A stretch of 64,000 bases of DNA from Gonocerus acuteangulatus. Its lineage: Eukaryota; Arthropoda; Insecta; Hemiptera; Coreidae. Below the pieces are notes generated by a model. It saw nothing but the letters and a program-made list of their open reading frames with translations. It was not told where the DNA came from and did no database searches. The stretch covers positions 81,335,214 to 81,399,213 of the forward strand of contig OX328126.1 of NCBI GenBank assembly GCA_946811695.1, in the 5' to 3' direction. Shown piece after piece: positions 62,605 through 64,000 of the stretch. The position numbers and the translations under genes were made by a program. Numbering within the stretch: the stretch's first letter is position 1; the number at the start of each line of letters is the position of its first letter.

Positions 62605-64000
62605 TATTTATTAAGAGTTTCGCAACTTTTGGCGACTTGCTCTTTAACATACATCAAGATATTACAAAATACTTTTTGCACATTACAAACAAGTCAGTAC
62701 ATTTTATATAGCTAGTACATTAGTGAGCTAATTAATAATAACAATAACATGTTTTATATAATATATTTCACAATAACAATACGGTAATATAATAGATATT
62801 AAATAGAGGGTGCAGAGGGGGAAAAAAGGGGGGGGTAGAAGAGGTAAGATTATATTGGAGATAGGGCTTTATTTTTAAATGTAGGTTAATTAACTTAATT
62901 TCTTAAAAATGTAAATAATTTTATAAAGGCTATTTCGTTCATTTTTTTTAAATTAACTTTAGGAGGTAAATTGGAGATAGGGCTATATTTTTGAATATAG
63001 GTTAATTATCTTTAAGTGAGTTAGTATGGTGTTAATATGTGGACTATTTTCGGCAAGTAAGTCGTGTAAGTCGTGAGGAATTGTTAGGTTGTCTCTTAAT
63101 CTGCAGTCAGTAAGTATGTGTTTAACTGTTAATGTCTCGTTACAACATGCGCATACAGGTCTGTCTTGTCGTTCCATTAGATAGGAGTGCGTTAGTAAAC
63201 TGTGTCCTAGGCGAAGTCTCGTAATAATAACTTGGTCTCGTCTTGTTAGGCTTTCTCTTCACCAGGGTCTTATTGTATTTTTTATTTCCCGCAGTTTGCT
63301 TTGAGAGTTAGTCCATTCTGTCTGCCAGTCGTTTACTGTCTTATTTTCAGCTAGTTTGCATAGGTCAGTTGCTGTCATTTTGTTCAGGTCAGGTGTAGGC
63401 CTTTGAGTTGCAGTTTTCGCTAGTAAGTCTACTGTAGTGCTCTGTGAAATCCCTTCATGTCCAGGTAACCAAAACATAGTGATATGTCTGTTCTTTGTTT
63501 GTAGTTGGAATAATTGTGTAAAAATCTCTATGACAATAGGGTGTGTGCTGTAAATGTTTGTCATTGAGTGTAAGGAACTTAATGAGTCAGTGCATATTGT
63601 TATGTCGTCCGTGTCTGTATCTTCAATGTTTTTGAGTGCTAAAAGGGTTGCGTGTAGTTCTGCTGTGTATACAGTAGTGTGATCGGGTAATCTTATGTGA
63701 TAGGATTCGTTTCTTGTGATGGCGGCAGCACCAGTCCCGTAGTTAGTTTTTGATCCGTCCGTAAATATGTAATGAGTGTTGTTATTTTGCCTGAACAGGG
63801 AGTTGAATACGTTTTTGTAGTGTGTCGAAGAAGTTGGGTCTGATTTTTTATATTTTGTCAGTGCTAGGTCTAGTTTAAGGTTTTTCAATCGCCATGGAGG
63901 TATGTCAGTAATGTTATTTGTGTGAACAGGTGTTTGGAAGAGAGTTAGGTCGCTGTGATTGTCTTTAGTTCGTAATGAGAGTGGCTTTTTCTTAACGTTT
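62605..64000 (-). mobile_element. LINE with RNase H domain, 3' part (continues past window end)
   Basis: ORF2 C-terminus at 62983-64000 is followed by a ~375-bp AT-rich 3' UTR reaching about 62605 (AGTCGCCAAAAGTTGCGAAA, then TAATAAATAAATATC). A similar terminal string lies at 10045-10100, suggesting a solitary 3' end there. RNase H near the C-terminus plus a CCHC knuckle fits I-like clades. Confidence 0.8.
62983..64000 (-). pseudogene. LINE ORF2 C-terminus: RNase H and zinc knuckle, one in-frame stop
   Basis: The frame is open from the window edge. RNase H begins with YIFTDGSKTNYGTGAAAITR (catalytic Asp), continues with YTAELHATLLALKN (Glu), ITICTDSLSSLHSM (Asp) and MFWLPGHEGISQSTTVDLLA (His), with the last acidic position kept as Asp. 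It then reads KNTIRPW, a TGA stop at 63256-63258, and continues in the same frame RESLTRRDQVIITRLRLGHS, then CACCNETLTVKHILTDC (CxxC...HxxxxC). The final stop is at 62983. One nonsense change is the only lesion visible. The enzyme domain would remove RNA from the RNA-DNA hybrid. Confidence 0.85.

Overview
The window is nuclear eukaryotic DNA, most likely from an arthropod and probably an insect. Coding exons are short and widely separated by AT-rich introns. Every interval is packed with decayed or recent transposable elements: Jockey-type and other LINEs, tRNA- and 5S-derived SINEs, hAT/pogo/mariner remnants, Helentron-like repeats and long (TA)n tracts. No prokaryotic operon, CRISPR array, rRNA operon or convincing functional tRNA gene is seen.

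Host genes. (1) A uricase (urate oxidase) gene lies on the minus strand at 2093-8137. Five phase-compatible exons are visible and the protein ends in the peroxisomal signal SKL; only the extreme N-terminus is missing. (2) A plus-strand terminal exon at 22697-23280 encodes an unrecognised protein. (3) Five minus-strand exons between 49192 and 25939 have compatible splice phases. They probably form one large gene with a basic, Pro/Ser-rich middle and a charged, probably coiled-coil C-terminus. (4) A 40-nt plus-strand first coding exon at 45085-45124 encodes the MSRRKQ N-terminal motif of FOG/SALL/BCL11-type zinc-finger repressors. A perfect CRE (TGACGTCA) lies 20 bp upstream and a degenerate tandem-repeat field lies upstream of that.

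Layout. 1-1380: LINE 3' end. 2.0-8.2 kb: uricase, whose introns hold a 52/54-bp minisatellite, a 5S rRNA-derived SINE and a repeat ending in (TA)n. 8.8-13.9 kb: three related units with TTAGCGCGGTTCC/GGAACCGCGCTAA ends, TA tracts and 3' hairpins (Helentron-like). 13.9-19.9 kb: hAT-type MITEs nested in and around a pogo-like element. 20.5-21.2 kb: dead transposase. 21.8-32.3 kb: SINEs, terminal exons of genes 2 and 3, an RTE-like LINE and an R2-type LINE tail. 34.40-34.78 kb: a 172-bp-arm palindrome carrying a hammerhead-ribozyme fold. 36.5-43.9 kb: SINEs, MITEs, a foldback element and exons of gene 3. 43.9-50.4 kb: the MSRRKQ exon, more tandem and inverted repeats and a further gene 3 exon. 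50.4-55.25 kb: an apparently full-length two-ORF Jockey LINE with an 11-bp target-site duplication. 56-59 kb: dead transposases. 61.2-62.1 kb: a 147-bp array open in one frame. 62.6-64 kb: 3' part of a LINE with an RNase H domain.

The host genes show no shared pathway. The window looks like a transposon-rich genomic neighbourhood rather than a functional cluster. The items most deserving follow-up are the hammerhead-bearing palindrome, the intact Jockey element with a pol III-like tRNA segment and T-run in its 5' leader, the MSRRKQ exon with its promoter-proximal repeats, and the open 147-bp array.
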